DNA of 64,000 nt from KACC-23026 sp963829575. Its GTDB lineage: Bacteria; Bacillota; Bacilli; Bacillales; Sporolactobacillaceae. The notes below the pieces were generated by a model that saw nothing but the letters and a program-made list of their open reading frames with translations, searched no databases and had not been told where the DNA came from. Made by a program: the position numbers and the translations under genes. Positions 1 to 8,550 of this stretch are shown here, piece after piece. Numbering within the stretch: the stretch's first letter is position 1; the number at the start of each line of letters is the position of its first letter. The stretch spans positions 62,001 to 126,000 of the forward strand of contig CAWHJF010000016.1 in the NCBI GenBank assembly GCA_963829575.1, given 5' to 3'.

Positions 1-45
1 CATTTAACAGAGCCTAAAATGATGACAAAAAAGTTATTTTTTTGA

Positions 46-1005
46 TTAAGCTTTCTCGTAGGCTTCAATAATTTTTTGGACCAGAGGATGACGCACAACA
101 TCCACTCTTTGAAGTTTAATAACGGCAATTCCCTTTACTTCGTTTAAAGCGGTCTCAGCCATTTTCAATCCCGATGTTTTTCCTTTTGGAAGGTCAACTT
201 GAGTGATGTCTCCCGTAATGACCATCTTAGAACCAAAACCTAGACGTGTGAGAAACATCTTCATTTGTTCTTGAGTGGTATTCTGCGCTTCATCCAATAT
301 CACAAACGCATCTTCAAGCGTACGTCCCCTCATATAAGCTAATGGGGCAATTTCAATCGTCCCGCGTTCAATTAACCGCTGGGTATGTTCTTGACCCAAA
401 ATATCGTGGAGCGCATCGTACAATGGTCGAAGGTAAGGATCGACCTTTTCTTTAAGATCTCCTGGAAGAAAACCTAAGCTTTCACCAGCTTCAACTGCTG
501 GGCGTGTTAATAAGATTCGTTTAATAGACCCTGCTTTAAGGGCCGTTACCGCCATGACAACAGCCAAATAGGTTTTCCCGGTGCCGGCAGGTCCAATACC
601 AAATACCATATCATTTTTTTTCATCGCTTGAACATAGTGCTTTTGCCCAAGCGTTTTGACACGAATCGGCTTTCCTTTGACATTCAGAGTAATCGCTTCA
701 TCATACAATTCATCTAACACATCAATTTGTCCGGTTTCCGCGAGTTGGATCGCGTAAACCACATCTCGTTCGGAAATCGCTACTTTTTGACGAACGAGCT
801 TTAAAAGGCCATTTAAAACCGTTTCCACACGTTCGGCTTGTGTGTTGTCTCCAGATATGGCAACGCCACCGCCACGCGTGACAATCGACGTTCCAACTCG
901 GTCTTCTATAATTTTTAAATGAGAATCTCCTGGCCCAAACAAGGTCATAGCCTCACTTTGATCATTTAATCGCAATTCAATGGTATGTAGTAGTGGTTCA
1001 GACAA
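46..1005 (-). CDS. phoH: PhoH-like ATPase
   Basis: A 319-residue PhoH family protein: cytoplasmic P-loop ATPase, probably acting in RNA metabolism, with no settled biochemical role. The N-terminal third resembles a KH-like nucleic-acid-binding region. Walker A GPAGTGKT is at residues 138-145 and Walker B VILDEAQN near 235-242, as in the family. Length is normal. The start is a TTG with AAGGAG upstream. It is last in a minus-strand series after yqfD, with a hairpin terminator between them. In B. subtilis phoH follows yqfD in the same order. Confidence 0.93.
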   Translation of the reverse strand: MSEPLLHTIELRLNDQSEAMTLFGPGDSHLKIIEDRVGTSIVTRGGGVAISGDNTQAERVETVLNGLLKLVRQKVAISERDVVYAIQLAETGQIDVLDELYDEAITLNVKGKPIRVKTLGQKHYVQAMKKNDMVFGIGPAGTGKTYLAVVMAVTALKAGSIKRILLTRPAVEAGESLGFLPGDLKEKVDPYLRPLYDALHDILGQEHTQRLIERGTIEIAPLAYMRGRTLEDAFVILDEAQNTTQEQMKMFLTRLGFGSKMVITGDITQVDLPKGKTSGLKMAETALNEVKGIAVIKLQRVDVVRHPLVQKIIEAYEKA

Positions 1006-1130
1006 ATGGCCTCATTCTCCTTGATCATAATTTCTTGTCATGATTCGTTTTTCAAATCAACTCATTTTATTTTTCTTTAGTTTACCATATAAAAGAGTCT
1101 CAATTCCAATCGTTCTAAGAAACATGAAAA

Positions 1131-1169
1131 GGACGAGATTCGTGATCACATGATCACGAGCTCCCGTCC
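1131..1169 (-). terminator. Hairpin terminator between yqfD and phoH
   Basis: A long inverted repeat (GGACGGGAGCTCGTGATCA and its near-complement, loop of two bases) followed on the minus strand by only four Ts. Likely intrinsic terminator, perhaps leaky. Confidence 0.6.
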
Positions 1170-1204
1170 CTCTGTTTCGACTGATAATCTTCCAACTTCT
1201 TAAC

Positions 1205-2431
1205 TTATTGAGCCTTGGTTTCCTCCTTTAATTGTTGTTCGCGGTCTTGTGGGTGGAAAGCGCGCGGTTTCGCAATATCTTCATTCACTGTGAAAAAGAT
1301 GTGTAAATTCAACACCTTATTTTTCAATTCCTCTTTTTGAACATCCTCCGAAAGAATTTTGGCATCATTCGGAAGTTCTCGAATTAGTTGTTTTCTAGCC
1401 ATTTCCTTCCCAACTTTCGCAGCCTCGTCCTTATTTAAGCCATGTTGCACTTGGCTTGCTTGACGAAAAGTCACCGTCTGAAAGGCAATTGGAAGATCCC
1501 AGAAAAGGAAATGAAAAGGTTGGGAAAGGGTCTCTTTTCCTTGTTTCTTAAACGGATGGGCGTTGAATCCCCAAATCGGAATGGTCAGATTCCAAGCTTT
1601 TATTTCTCTTTTAACATACGTTTTTCCGGTATAGGTCCGATACGTAATAGAAAGTGGAACCGATGTATCCGACGTATACCAAGTCTCACCCCAAACCTTG
1701 CCCTTTGCTGGGACAAATTTTGGATCGTCCTCCATCCCAATGGTACCTGAAACTAGAAGCTGACCTTTTTTTACAACATCATTGGCTTTAACAACCGGTT
1801 CACCTTTTTCAACATAGAGTTTCCGAACAGTTGCTGTTTTGGTTGCTACTAAATCTCTTGGGCCTACTTCTTTTTCTGCTTTTGGGAGTTCTTTTTGTAC
1901 CACATCAATTCGGTAAGTTGTCCCATCACGAGACACCCCAACCCAAGTGGTTTCTTTTAATTGACTGCTCAATTGATCTTCAATTTTTCCTAAAGAAGGG
2001 AGGAGGAACGTAATCGATCCGACATGCACATCTTCCTTTGTGAGAAGTTTTCGGATCTGGTTTTCCAGTACAGGATCCGCACCATGAATCTGGATTTTCC
2101 AAACGACATTGGAAAGCATAAACAAAACAACAAAAAAGATCAGAAAGCCTCCAAGCATCCCCGAACGGTTCAGTAAACGTCTTGTCCAAAAAGGTAACCC
2201 TAATCGTTCTTCAAAATGGATGCGGCAATCTGTGGCTTTTAAAATCTGTTTGATCTGTTTAATATCGGATAAGAGGATCGAGCATTGAATCCGATCCTCT
2301 TGAACCCTCTCCACATTCCAAATCCGTACATTTTCTCGCATACATCGATTTAAAAATGGTTCAATAAGTCGCCCCGTTATAGTTGCGGTCACATGGCCTT
2401 GGACCTTCTCACTCCAACTGTTCATTTTCAT
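1205..2431 (-). CDS. yqfD: Sporulation protein YqfD
   Basis: YqfD family membrane protein (about 408 residues), made in the mother cell in B. subtilis under sigma-E and needed for efficient sporulation; biochemical role unknown. One membrane segment lies near residues 92-110, preceded by a short cytoplasmic region and followed by a long extracytoplasmic domain with the family motifs VWKI, TTWVGV, SPRN-like GPRDLVA and GQLLVSG. The ATG at 2431 is chosen because AGGTGA sits about 5 bases upstream; an in-frame GTG nine bases earlier lacks this spacing. It follows yqfC closely, as in B. subtilis. Confidence 0.92.
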   Translation of the reverse strand: MKMNSWSEKVQGHVTATITGRLIEPFLNRCMRENVRIWNVERVQEDRIQCSILLSDIKQIKQILKATDCRIHFEERLGLPFWTRRLLNRSGMLGGFLIFFVVLFMLSNVVWKIQIHGADPVLENQIRKLLTKEDVHVGSITFLLPSLGKIEDQLSSQLKETTWVGVSRDGTTYRIDVVQKELPKAEKEVGPRDLVATKTATVRKLYVEKGEPVVKANDVVKKGQLLVSGTIGMEDDPKFVPAKGKVWGETWYTSDTSVPLSITYRTYTGKTYVKREIKAWNLTIPIWGFNAHPFKKQGKETLSQPFHFLFWDLPIAFQTVTFRQASQVQHGLNKDEAAKVGKEMARKQLIRELPNDAKILSEDVQKEELKNKVLNLHIFFTVNEDIAKPRAFHPQDREQQLKEETKAQ

Positions 2432-2470
2432 ACCCGTCACCTATTTCTCTAAGATTCCAGTTTGTGACGC

Positions 2471-2755
2471 TTAGGCGCCAATAAATTGAACTTTATCAAT
2501 CGTGCCTTCTAATAAAATTTCTTCTGGAAGAATGGTTTTTAGAACAAAATTTTGTCCCGTTATTAAAAGTTGTCCCTGGCTTAATTGAAGTCGTAATTCC
2601 TGTTTAGTAAACGCTAATACGCCCTTGTGGTTTTCAATATATATATGTAATTGGCCAATGAGCGTAATCCGTGGTAAATCCATCACGACATCAGCCGGCA
2701 ATTCAGAGTAGTTTACAAACCAATTTTTGACTTGATCGCGCCACTTATTTGCCAA
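2471..2755 (-). CDS. yqfC: Sporulation protein YqfC
   Basis: YqfC family protein of about 94 residues, usually sigma-E dependent and co-transcribed with yqfD; no known activity. Diagnostic stretches are LPRITLIGQLHIYIENHKG and the C-terminal LKTILPEEILLEG. The TTG at 2755 is preferred because GAGGTGG lies six bases upstream; the ATG at 2776 has no Shine-Dalgarno sequence. The stop is about 40 bases from the yqfD start, consistent with an operon. Confidence 0.9.
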   Translation of the reverse strand: MANKWRDQVKNWFVNYSELPADVVMDLPRITLIGQLHIYIENHKGVLAFTKQELRLQLSQGQLLITGQNFVLKTILPEEILLEGTIDKVQFIGA

Positions 2756-2833
2756 CGTCACCACCTCTTTTAACATATTTATGAAAGAAGATGGTGGTCT
2801 ATCACTAAAGAAGCCACTTAACTTTTAAAGTGC

Positions 2834-2867
2834 AAAAAAAACACCTCCTAAAAGTTTGGAGGTGTTC
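2834..2867 (-). terminator. Strong intrinsic terminator
   Basis: AACACCTCC...GGAGGTGTT stem followed by eight Ts on the minus strand, ending the floA / unknown-gene transcript before yqfC. Confidence 0.9.
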
Positions 2868-2871
2868 AAAT

Positions 2872-3405
2872 TTATGGGCGTTTTTGATATCGGATTGGTG
2901 AAAAAGGTCGACGAGCTCTTGGCTCACCAAAACATTCTGCTAATATGAAGGATTCCGCAAGCTTTTTAGGTGTCGGCTTCAGGTCAAGCTTCTTATGTTT
3001 TTTTTGACTTAAAGCTTCACTCGGTCTGATATAAGTGCGATCCTGTTCAGCAGGCATGCGGGCATAAGAAGAGGCATCATCAGGATCCGTATCACCAAAA
3101 TCAGTTGAATAGTCGGTTGAGAGTGGTTCGGGATCAAACTCCTTCGGAAGTGGGATAAGAGCGGTGTCTCGTTGATCGTTCCAGTCATAAACACCTTCCG
3201 CTTCCTCGATCGCATGAGTGGGTTTTGGTTGACGAATAGTCGGCTCAATAGGAGTCGTATCCATAGTTTGAAAAGGATTACGCGCGAGCCGATCAAACGC
3301 ACGCAGTCGGGTTCTAAATCCTCGACTCCCGCTTTTTTTGGGTTGCATGGCGTTCACAATGGATGCGATTACCCCGATCACCGCTAAAATTGCTAGGAAA
3401 CTCAA
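2872..3405 (-). CDS. Unknown membrane-anchored protein downstream of floA
   Basis: A 177-residue protein I do not recognise. It has one N-terminal hydrophobic segment (residues 1-20), then a charged, proline- and aspartate-rich region that is probably disordered (about 45-140). The C-terminus (AESFILAECFGEPRARRPF) resembles a short conserved tail seen on some small Firmicute membrane proteins, which is recollection and not a search. The start is TTG with a GGGGGG stretch six bases upstream. It begins 13 bases after floA and ends in a strong terminator, so it is almost certainly co-expressed with floA and may share its sigma-W control. Confidence 0.75.
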   Translation of the reverse strand: MSFLAILAVIGVIASIVNAMQPKKSGSRGFRTRLRAFDRLARNPFQTMDTTPIEPTIRQPKPTHAIEEAEGVYDWNDQRDTALIPLPKEFDPEPLSTDYSTDFGDTDPDDASSYARMPAEQDRTYIRPSEALSQKKHKKLDLKPTPKKLAESFILAECFGEPRARRPFSPIRYQKRP

Positions 3406-3417
3406 GAGGATCCCCCC

Positions 3418-4401
3418 TTATTCCTCGTTTTTGTCCTCATTCATTTCGCCAACTGAATGACGCATTTCTGTATCAGCTTTAATATTATTGTAATTCATAT
3501 AATCCATGACACCGAGATGTCCATCGCGAAGTGCTTTAGCCATTGCGAGCGGCACCTCCGCCTCTGACTCGACGACTTTTGCACGCATTTCTTGCACCCG
3601 TGCTTTCATTTCCTGTTCAGTTGCAACCGCCATCGCACGGCGTTCCTCAGCTTTGGCCTGTGCAATATTTTTATCCGCCTCAGCCTGTTCGGTTTGCAAA
3701 TGGGCTCCGATATTTTTGCCGATGTCCACATCCGCAATATCTATGGATAAAATTTCGAACGCAGTCCCCGAATCTAACCCTTTTTTTAGGACGGTTTGAG
3801 AAATCATGTCCGGGTTCTCTAACACTTGATTATGGCTTTCTGAAGACCCAATCGTCGAAACAATTCCTTCGCCAACACGCGCAATAATCGTCTCTTCACC
3901 TGCGCCCCCTACCAAACGGTCAATATTGGCACGAACAGTAATTCTCGCTTTGGCCTTCACTTCAATGCCGTTCATTGCAACACCTGAAATAAATGGTGTT
4001 TCAATCACTTTAGGATTCACGCTCATTTGGACCGCTTCCAAGACGTTACGGCCAGCTAAATCAATCGCCGCACATCGTTCGAAACTGAGCTCAATGTTTG
4101 CTCGATGGGCGGCAATCAAAGCATTCACGACCCGGTCGACATTCCCACCAGCCAAATAATGGCTCTCTAATTGATTCGTGTTTAAATGAATTCCAGCTTT
4201 AACCGCTTTTATTAGTGGATTAATGACTCGTCTTGGAACAACACGGCGGAGTCGCATCCCAACCAGATTAAAAATCCCAATCCGTACACCGGCAGCTAAT
4301 GCCGAGATCCATAGCATAACAGGGACAAACGAAAAGAACACAGCCAGCACAATAATCACAATCACTGCAATAAATAAAATAAGAATCGCATTGGCAGGCA
4401 T
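3418..4401 (-). CDS. floA: Flotillin-like protein FloA
   Basis: FloA (YqfA) scaffolds functional membrane microdomains. About 327 residues, near the B. subtilis length. An N-terminal membrane hairpin or segment (about 1-30, FIAVIVIIVLAVFF) is followed by the PHB/SPFH-like domain and an Ala/Glu-rich coiled coil (AEADKNIAQAKAEERRA). The ATG at 4401 is used because GGAGG is seven bases upstream; an ATG two codons earlier is too close. A sigma-W promoter lies just upstream. The NfeD-type partner gene (yqeZ) that normally precedes floA is absent here, replaced by ABC transporter genes. Confidence 0.96.
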   Translation of the reverse strand: MPANAILILFIAVIVIIVLAVFFSFVPVMLWISALAAGVRIGIFNLVGMRLRRVVPRRVINPLIKAVKAGIHLNTNQLESHYLAGGNVDRVVNALIAAHRANIELSFERCAAIDLAGRNVLEAVQMSVNPKVIETPFISGVAMNGIEVKAKARITVRANIDRLVGGAGEETIIARVGEGIVSTIGSSESHNQVLENPDMISQTVLKKGLDSGTAFEILSIDIADVDIGKNIGAHLQTEQAEADKNIAQAKAEERRAMAVATEQEMKARVQEMRAKVVESEAEVPLAMAKALRDGHLGVMDYMNYNNIKADTEMRHSVGEMNEDKNEE

Positions 4402-4432
4402 AACCATTCCTCCTTTTTTCGATTAATTAACT

Positions 4433-4458
4433 TACGGTAGGAATAGAAAAAAGTTTCA
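4433..4458 (-). promoter_or_regulatory. Sigma-W promoter of floA
   Basis: TGAAAC (minus strand, 4453-4458), a 16-base spacer and CGTA (4433-4436), the textbook sigma-W pattern, with floA starting about 30 bases downstream. The B. subtilis yqeZ-floA operon is a known sigma-W target. Confidence 0.85.
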
Positions 4459-4615
4459 AATTTACTGGTTAATTTTTATGCAGAATTGCTTATTTTTAAT
4501 AATTGGTGGGTTTAAGGCTACGTGAGACGACTTTCCTTTGGGTTCACGTCTTATGACCATCGATCACCTATGAGCCTGGCTTACAACAAATATGCGGGTT
4601 TCGTATATTCGAAAA

Positions 4616-5392
4616 TCACCCCCGACTAACCGCCCGTTTTGCGCTGAACGCTGCAAAACTTATCGTGATGATGCAGAATAAGATGATGACCAAAAAGGCT
4701 TTCAAAAGGTCAGCCGCCACCCAACCGTGAATCATCACCGACCGCATGCCTTCAAAAACATATGTTGTCGGGTTTACGAGAGCGGCTACTTTTAACCAAC
4801 CCGCTTCAATTAAATCATAGGGTACAAAAGTTGTACTCAAAAATAAAAGTGGGAAGAAAATAAACGTTCCAGCTTGTGCCGCTTGAGCATTTTTAGTACG
4901 AAGGGCAAAACCAACTGAATAACCGGCAAATGCAAGCCCCCACCCGACTGCTAACAATAACACAATGACCACACCCCAAAAACCAGCTTGAACATGAAGT
5001 CCCATGATAAACCCTATAATTAAAATAAGAATCGTCTGGGCAAGGAGTTGAAGCATTCCTGCAATAATCGGTCCTAGCACGATTGCAAGGCGAGAAGCAG
5101 GTGTTAATAGAAGCCTTGAAAAATAGCCGTTTTCTAGATCGGTTATGAGCGTTTGCCCTGCACCTCCTGCTCCCCCAATTGCCCCTGACACAATGGAAAC
5201 CGGAAGAATGAACGCTAAATAACTTGCGCCACCGAATGCTGGAAGCTTTGAAATTCCACTTAATCCCGCTTGGTAAACCACTAAAAAGAAAAGACTAATT
5301 ACTAAATTAGGGATAAACGCAAAGGGATTCCTTAACGTCGTAATTAAACTCCGCTTCGTAAACAACCACGTGTGTGTGAGAAAGGCACTCAT
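4616..5392 (-). CDS. ABC-2 type transporter permease (drug/lipid export type)
   Basis: A 258-residue ABC-2 permease with six hydrophobic segments, of the DrrB/NodJ type. An N-terminal cytoplasmic stretch (residues 1-20) leads into the membrane domain; GGAGGAGQTLITDLENGYF in the middle is the cytoplasmic coupling-loop region common to the family. It starts four bases after the ATPase gene ends, so the two form one transporter. The substrate cannot be read from the sequence. The pair sits between floA and yqeY, where B. subtilis has no such genes, suggesting an insertion into the conserved block. Confidence 0.87.
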   Translation of the reverse strand: MSAFLTHTWLFTKRSLITTLRNPFAFIPNLVISLFFLVVYQAGLSGISKLPAFGGASYLAFILPVSIVSGAIGGAGGAGQTLITDLENGYFSRLLLTPASRLAIVLGPIIAGMLQLLAQTILILIIGFIMGLHVQAGFWGVVIVLLLAVGWGLAFAGYSVGFALRTKNAQAAQAGTFIFFPLLFLSTTFVPYDLIEAGWLKVAALVNPTTYVFEGMRSVMIHGWVAADLLKAFLVIILFCIITISFAAFSAKRAVSRG

Positions 5393-5396
5393 CCTC

Positions 5397-6365
5397 TTAT
5401 CCCTCCTGAATCTTGTTTTGATTTTTTTTAAAGGGTTTCGCTGTCATTTGCAAAAATACATCATCTAAAGTAGGTGGAGAAACGTTTAGCTGAGTCGCAT
5501 AAAGGTTCAAATGATCAAGTCTTCGAATGAGATCTGGCAAAATAGCGGTCCCATTTCCATCAAAAATCCGTAATTCGGTTCCTATTTGTTTTTGTTCAGG
5601 ATAATCTCTCACCAAATTCGCAGCGGCTTGAGAGGCCTCTTCTTCATTTTTGAATACCAATTCAATGACGTCTTTTCCAACGGCACGTTTGAGTTCTTTC
5701 TGAGTCCCTGTCGCTACAATTTGTCCTTCGTTAATAATTGCAATGCGATCGGCCAATTGATCAGCCTCTTCCAAGTATTGAGTCGTTAAGAAAATAGTTG
5801 TTCCGTTTTCTTTATTTAAAGCCCGAATTTCCTCCCAAATGAGTTTACGGTTATAGGGATCTAGACCTGTTGTCGGTTCATCTAAGAAAAGGACTTTTGG
5901 TTTTTGAACAAGCGTTAAGGCTAGATCAATACGACGACGCATCCCCCCTGAGTAATTGCCACATGGACGATCCGCATCCTCTACTAATCCAACCAACTCT
6001 AAAAGTTCTTGGGTGCGCTTCTTAGTGGCATCTTTCCGATAACCAAATAAGCGTCCTTGAAGATCTAACAACTCTCGACCCGTAAGCTTAGGATCAATGC
6101 CTGTTTCCTGGAGCGCAACGCCGATAATCTGTCGTATTTTTTCTGGTTCTGTCAACACATCAAACCCGAAAATTTTGGCATGACCTGAAGTCGGTTTTAA
6201 CAACGTCGTAAGCATTTGAACCGTGGTCGATTTCCCGGCTCCATTCGGACCTAAAAAAGCAAAGAACTCCCCTTCTGCAACATCAAAGGACACCCCATTA
6301 ACCGCTTGAACCTTGCCTTTAAAACTTTTGACTAAATTTTCAACCTGAATGATTGATTCTGGCAC
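5397..6365 (-). CDS. ABC transporter ATP-binding protein (DrrA-like)
   Basis: ATPase partner of the adjacent ABC-2 permease, 322 residues. Walker A GPNGAGKST at residues 39-47, signature NYSGGMRRR at 137-145, Walker B VLFLDEPTT at 158-166, followed by the extra C-terminal domain typical of the daunorubicin-resistance (DrrA) subfamily. The GTG at 6365 is chosen because GGAGG lies seven bases upstream; extending to 6404 adds residues with no homology. A TATAAT-like element lies about 30 bases further upstream next to a TTAACCAACCAG stretch resembling a TetR-type operator half, but no regulator gene is adjacent. Confidence 0.9.
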   Translation of the reverse strand: MPESIIQVENLVKSFKGKVQAVNGVSFDVAEGEFFAFLGPNGAGKSTTVQMLTTLLKPTSGHAKIFGFDVLTEPEKIRQIIGVALQETGIDPKLTGRELLDLQGRLFGYRKDATKKRTQELLELVGLVEDADRPCGNYSGGMRRRIDLALTLVQKPKVLFLDEPTTGLDPYNRKLIWEEIRALNKENGTTIFLTTQYLEEADQLADRIAIINEGQIVATGTQKELKRAVGKDVIELVFKNEEEASQAAANLVRDYPEQKQIGTELRIFDGNGTAILPDLIRRLDHLNLYATQLNVSPPTLDDVFLQMTAKPFKKNQNKIQEG

Positions 6366-6476
6366 TCTCGTTCCTCCTCTAAGCATGATTTTTAATCCAC
6401 ACACCTTTATTATATATACTGGTTGGTTAATAATAAAGTGAAGCGATCACAAAATTTTATATAAGTAATTATAAGT

Positions 6477-6509
6477 AAAAAGCGGAACCCTAATTTAAGG
6501 ATTCCGCTT
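6477..6509 (-). terminator. Intrinsic terminator after yqeY
   Basis: AAGCGGAATCC...GGGTTCCGCTT stem followed by a T-run on the minus strand, ending the rpsU-yqeY transcript. Confidence 0.85.
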
Positions 6510-6518
6510 CGTAATTTA

Positions 6519-6962
6519 TTATGCGAGGTGAGTTTGTACGAGACTGCTTACTTTACCACCATCAGCCCGTCCTTTTACTTTCGGCATAAGGGCTTGCATC
6601 ACTTTACCCATATCCGCTTTAGATGACGCACCAACTTCTTGTATGGTCACTTTGACCACTTCCTCTAACTGATCATCGGTTAAAGGTTCTGGTAAGTAAG
6701 CCTTGACGATCTCAATCTCACTTTTCGTTTTCTCAGCTAAATCATCTCGACCCGCTTGCTCAAACTCCTGGAGGGAGTCGTTCCTCTGCTTGAGTTCCCG
6801 TGAAAGCACAGTTAAGGCTTCATCATCAGAAAGGTCTTTGCCGAGTTTTATTGACTCGTTTTGCAGCGATGCTTTCAACATTCGGATGACCGATAAACGA
6901 TCTTTGTCCTTTTGCTTCATCGCGTCTTTCATATCTTGGGTAAGCTGATTCAAAAAGCTCAT
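6519..6962 (-). CDS. yqeY: GatB/YqeY domain protein
   Basis: A 147-residue stand-alone GatB/YqeY domain protein, related to the tRNA-binding C-terminal domain of the GatB amidotransferase subunit; cellular role not firmly established. The N-terminal helix (LNQLTQDMKDAMKQKDKDR), the central KAYLPEPLTDDQLEE and the C-terminal MGKVMQALMPKVKGRADG are diagnostic. It follows rpsU by 14 bases, the same arrangement as in B. subtilis. Confidence 0.94.
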   Translation of the reverse strand: MSFLNQLTQDMKDAMKQKDKDRLSVIRMLKASLQNESIKLGKDLSDDEALTVLSRELKQRNDSLQEFEQAGRDDLAEKTKSEIEIVKAYLPEPLTDDQLEEVVKVTIQEVGASSKADMGKVMQALMPKVKGRADGGKVSSLVQTHLA

Positions 6963-6976
6963 CAGAACACCCTTTC

Positions 6977-7156
6977 TTAGAATTTGCGTTTCTTACGTGA
7001 AGCCTCAGCACGCTTGTTCTTCTTCTTGACACTAGGTTTTTCATAGTGTCGACGCTTTTTGATTTCCGCCAATGTACCTGATTTCGCGACGGAACGTTTA
7101 AAGCGACGAAGTGCGTCTTCAATGTTCTCATTCTTGCGAACTTTTGTTTCAACCAT
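6977..7156 (-). CDS. rpsU: 30S ribosomal protein bS21
   Basis: A 59-residue basic protein reading MVETKVRKNENIEDALRRF and ending ASRKKRKF, the expected bS21 sequence, which binds the 30S platform near the anti-Shine-Dalgarno. GGAGGGAGGG lies about nine bases upstream of the ATG. A clear sigma-A promoter (7268-7296) precedes it and yqeY follows. Confidence 0.97.
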   Translation of the reverse strand: MVETKVRKNENIEDALRRFKRSVAKSGTLAEIKKRRHYEKPSVKKKNKRAEASRKKRKF

Positions 7157-7267
7157 CTATGTTTCCCTCCCTCCAACTTGCAAACGCTCTAAAAGGGCTT
7201 TGGAAAACTAAAATCCGCCCTATTTTCACCTTCATAAAATAAATAATTAAAAGAAGATGTCGTTGCA

Positions 7268-7296
7268 ATTATATACGAAACCGCCCGGTTGGTCAA
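7268..7296 (-). promoter_or_regulatory. Sigma-A promoter of rpsU-yqeY
   Basis: TTGACC, 17-base spacer, perfect TATAAT on the minus strand; about 110 bases upstream of rpsU. Confidence 0.85.
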
Positions 7297-7553
7297 CAAC
7301 TTAAGAAAAAGCTATGAACATTTTCTTCTTAGATAATTTCTCTTTTATTGGAGCCAGACCATGTCTAAAGGTGGTTGGTGTTCAGCGTTTTTGTGATGAG
7401 GACTCAAAAGACCTTATTCATCGTTGGCCTTCCCATTTTTCTCAGGGTACTGGCTTTTCTTACTTGTTTTTCATAGTGTTGTTAATTTTTATTTTAAAAA
7501 CATTGTCATTGAATAGACACTCGTCCAATACACTAATGACAGGTGATGCCCGT
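7297..7553. other. Divergent intergenic leader of yqeW
   Basis: About 260 bases between the rpsU promoter and the chosen yqeW start. The reading frame happens to stay open back to 7314 but has no family similarity or ribosome binding site there. I see no convincing promoter for yqeW. Confidence 0.4.
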
Positions 7554-8477
7554 ATGGAGCGAATACTAACAGCATTTATCATTTATATTGGGATTTTCTT
7601 ATTTGGAATGACCGTATTGAAGGTCGGCTTTGCAGCCCTTGGTGATCAAAAAATGAAAATTTGGATTGAACGTGCAACCCGTTCACCGATTAAAGGTTTG
7701 GTCATCGGTGCGGCGCTGACCGCCGTGCTTCAAAGCAGTTCAGCCGTAACCGTCATTATAGTTGGTCTCGCTGCTGCCGGTCTGGTTCGATTTTCAAATA
7801 CCATTGGTGTCATTCTCGGTGCCAATATTGGGACGACCTTTACTGGATTAATTGCCAGCATTCCACTCGGAAACTTTCATTTATTATTATTGGTGATTGG
7901 TTTCGGTCTCATTTTCTTTAAGAAAGATAAAATTTTTTGTTTGGGAGCAGCGTTAATTGGACTGGGCTGTTTATTTCTTGCCATGGATGGGTTTCATCAT
8001 TTGAGTGGCCCTTTACAAGAAATCGCACCTATTAAATTTATCCTAAATAACTCTAACCAGTCCATTTTGTCAGCTTTAGGACTAGGGGCGCTCTTCACCG
8101 CCATCATCCAATCGAGTTCTGCCACAACTTTAATTGCGATGAGTTTTCTAAACACCGATCATTTGACATTGCTCTCTGGGATCGCCATTGTCATTGGAGC
8201 AAACATTGGGACTTGTTTTACAGCCATACTTGCGTCGTTTGGATCAAACAAAGAAGCGCGTTGGGTGGCCTACACGCATTTCTTTTTCAATTTATTTGGC
8301 ACCTTACTAATCGTTCCATTCCTTATTCCTTTTACTCATCTATTAGAAGGAATGGGATGGCTGCCAAGTGTTACGCTCGCCTATTCAAGCCTAGTATTCA
8401 ATGTTCTTACCGCCCTTGTCGCGCTTCCATTTGCGAAATCATACGGTCAGTGGATTGAACGACGACTTAATTTTTAA
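7554..8477 (+). CDS. yqeW: Na+/phosphate cotransporter family protein YqeW
   Basis: A 307-residue PNaS (NptA-type) sodium/phosphate symporter homologue in the membrane. Two inverted repeat halves each carry the family QSSSA signature (residues 60-66 and 186-192), each followed by a GANIGT motif. The ATG at 7554 gives the usual length and has AGGTG eight bases upstream. It lies opposite rpsU as in B. subtilis, and a bidirectional terminator separates it from deoC. Confidence 0.9.
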   Translation: MERILTAFIIYIGIFLFGMTVLKVGFAALGDQKMKIWIERATRSPIKGLVIGAALTAVLQSSSAVTVIIVGLAAAGLVRFSNTIGVILGANIGTTFTGLIASIPLGNFHLLLLVIGFGLIFFKKDKIFCLGAALIGLGCLFLAMDGFHHLSGPLQEIAPIKFILNNSNQSILSALGLGALFTAIIQSSSATTLIAMSFLNTDHLTLLSGIAIVIGANIGTCFTAILASFGSNKEARWVAYTHFFFNLFGTLLIVPFLIPFTHLLEGMGWLPSVTLAYSSLVFNVLTALVALPFAKSYGQWIERRLNF

Positions 8478-8489
8478 AGCGTGCACGAC

Positions 8490-8533
8490 AAAAACGAGAC
8501 ACCAGAATGATTTTCCGGTGTCTCGTTTTATTA
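8490..8533. terminator. Bidirectional terminator between yqeW and deoC
   Basis: AAAACGAGACACC...GGTGTCTCGTTTT, with A-run and T-run on opposite sides, serving both convergent genes. Confidence 0.9.
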
Positions 8534-8550
8534 TTTAGTTACACTCTACT

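Noticed and set aside
1..45. Start of a further gene at the left edge
   Set aside because: An ATG falls at base 3 but has no ribosome binding site and too little sequence to judge.
3506..3887. Plus-strand frames antisense to floA
   Set aside because: Shadows of the strongly conserved floA sequence.
7314..7553. Longer N-terminus for YqeW
   Set aside because: Adds 80 residues unlike the family; AGGTG supports the ATG at 7554.
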